From Amblyomma americanum (lineage: Eukaryota > Arthropoda > Arachnida > Ixodida > Ixodidae): DNA of 64,000 bases. Shown here piece by piece: positions 63,540-64,000 of this stretch (positions within the stretch are counted from its first letter, which is position 1; each line of letters starts with the position of its first letter). The translations under genes and the position numbers were made by a program. Location of the stretch: positions 62,001 through 126,000 of the forward strand of contig NW_027526693.1 in NCBI RefSeq assembly GCF_052857255.1. Direction: 5' to 3'. The notes under the pieces were generated by a model. The model searched no databases and was not told where the DNA came from. It saw only the letters and a list, made by a program, of their open reading frames with translations.

Positions 63540-64000
63540 GTTTTAACTTTGTTGCCAAAAAATTAAAGGGATTATTTGGGGCTGGGGCGAGTCAAGTGTC
63601 GCCCCAGTCGGGGCGAACTGGTGAGCTCGCGTGATGAGGACCACCTGGGTTGTTTTTCTCGAACTGGCCAAGACCTTGTCCCAATCTTTTGCCGAGGGAT
63701 CTGGCAAGCGTGTCGTCACAGGGGAGTTGCTAGCGCATTCCCATAACATATGGTCTTTGGTTGCGTGCGTCCTGTAAACGTAGTGCGGATATGCAGGGTC
63801 GTATTCCCCCTTTTTCTTTAACAGTCGCTGGGGCTAAGAATGGTCTTTGTTTATAGGTTTCTGAGTGTCGTGGTTTGCACCCTGTCCAGGTCGGGGTCAG
63901 GGGCGGAATGCGTGCATCTTAGCTCGCAATAAATGTTTGTAATCTGCGCGTGCGTGGGAGGCGCCTAAGCGGGGGGTCTGTTCCTATAGAGGTCTCCTGT
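63540..64000 (-). mobile_element. E1 3' end, F copy 2
   Basis: Minus strand: the zinc-knuckle tail reads MLWECASNSPVTTRL and DWDKVLASSRKTTQVVLI, then a 3' end at about 63540, as at 16760-17230. It continues past the window. It shows that E1 was in place before segment F was duplicated. Confidence 0.8.

Larger units (their letters stand above)
60044..64000 (+). repeat. Segment F, copy 2 (large duplication)
   Basis: Direct copy of 12508-17230. It lacks the 105-bp foldback and the PLE derivative, and has a fuller tandem array. It runs off the right edge. Confidence 0.9.

Overview
The window is eukaryotic, repeat-saturated intergenic DNA, most likely from a hard tick (Ixodidae). The main reason is the abundance of tRNA-headed SINEs with the tick-typical 'Ruka-like' body (B box, GTGCACGTTAAAGATCCCC core, ATT/AAT tail; family name from memory). 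Supporting signs are Penelope-like elements with a GIY-YIG domain, many I-group non-LTR retrotransposons with a terminal RNase H, CR1- and RTE-type fragments, a Harbinger transposon with introns, and a 229-bp GT microsatellite. I recognise no intact host gene. Nearly every long reading frame belongs to, or shadows, a mobile element.

Layout. 1-6.2 kb: decayed repeats (Ty3/gypsy integrase remnant, non-LTR C-terminus) that recur in rearranged form at 49.9-52.9 kb. 7.0-12.5 kb: a nested stack in which a Penelope-like element (PLE, minus strand) was split by a 3-kb non-LTR element, here called E0, that carries a 5' inversion and a 15-bp target duplication. 12.5-17.2 kb: a segment F, containing a ~270-bp tandem array and the 3' end of non-LTR element E1. 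F recurs in direct orientation at 60.0-64.0 kb and, in part, inverted at 40.4-44.3 kb. Copy 1 alone holds a 0.93-kb PLE derivative, so copy 2 supplies the empty site. 16.8-23.3 kb: E1 (minus) interrupted by E2 (plus, also 5'-inverted, 14-bp target duplication), itself interrupted by a CR1-like element (minus) that carries the GT microsatellite and a SINE. 23.3-29.1 kb: a SINE cluster, another PLE with a long palindrome, and a TIR transposon inside a SINE. 29.1-34.1 kb: non-LTR element E4 (minus; endonuclease end, RT, RNase H) split by a second E0 copy. 34.3-40.4 kb: a broken Harbinger element with a three-exon transposase and an opposing second gene. 40.4-49.8 kb: the inverted F copy, TIR-bounded segments, remnants, and one half of an inverted pair of possible Cys-rich exons. 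52.9-56.2 kb: E5, the best-preserved non-LTR element here (557-codon RNase H/zinc-knuckle frame), with an RTE fragment in its 3' UTR. 56.2-60.0 kb: a composite SINE/RT module, gypsy remnants, the partner Cys-rich exon, a SINE and an E2-family copy.

The main value of the window is its record of nested, datable insertions: several target-site duplications, two twin-priming inversions, filled versus empty sites, and four independent long palindromes, three of them tied to PLE or duplicated DNA. Element labels E0-E6, F and blocks A-D are local names used only here. Coordinates of repeat boundaries read by eye are good to roughly 5-20 bases unless a target duplication fixes them.
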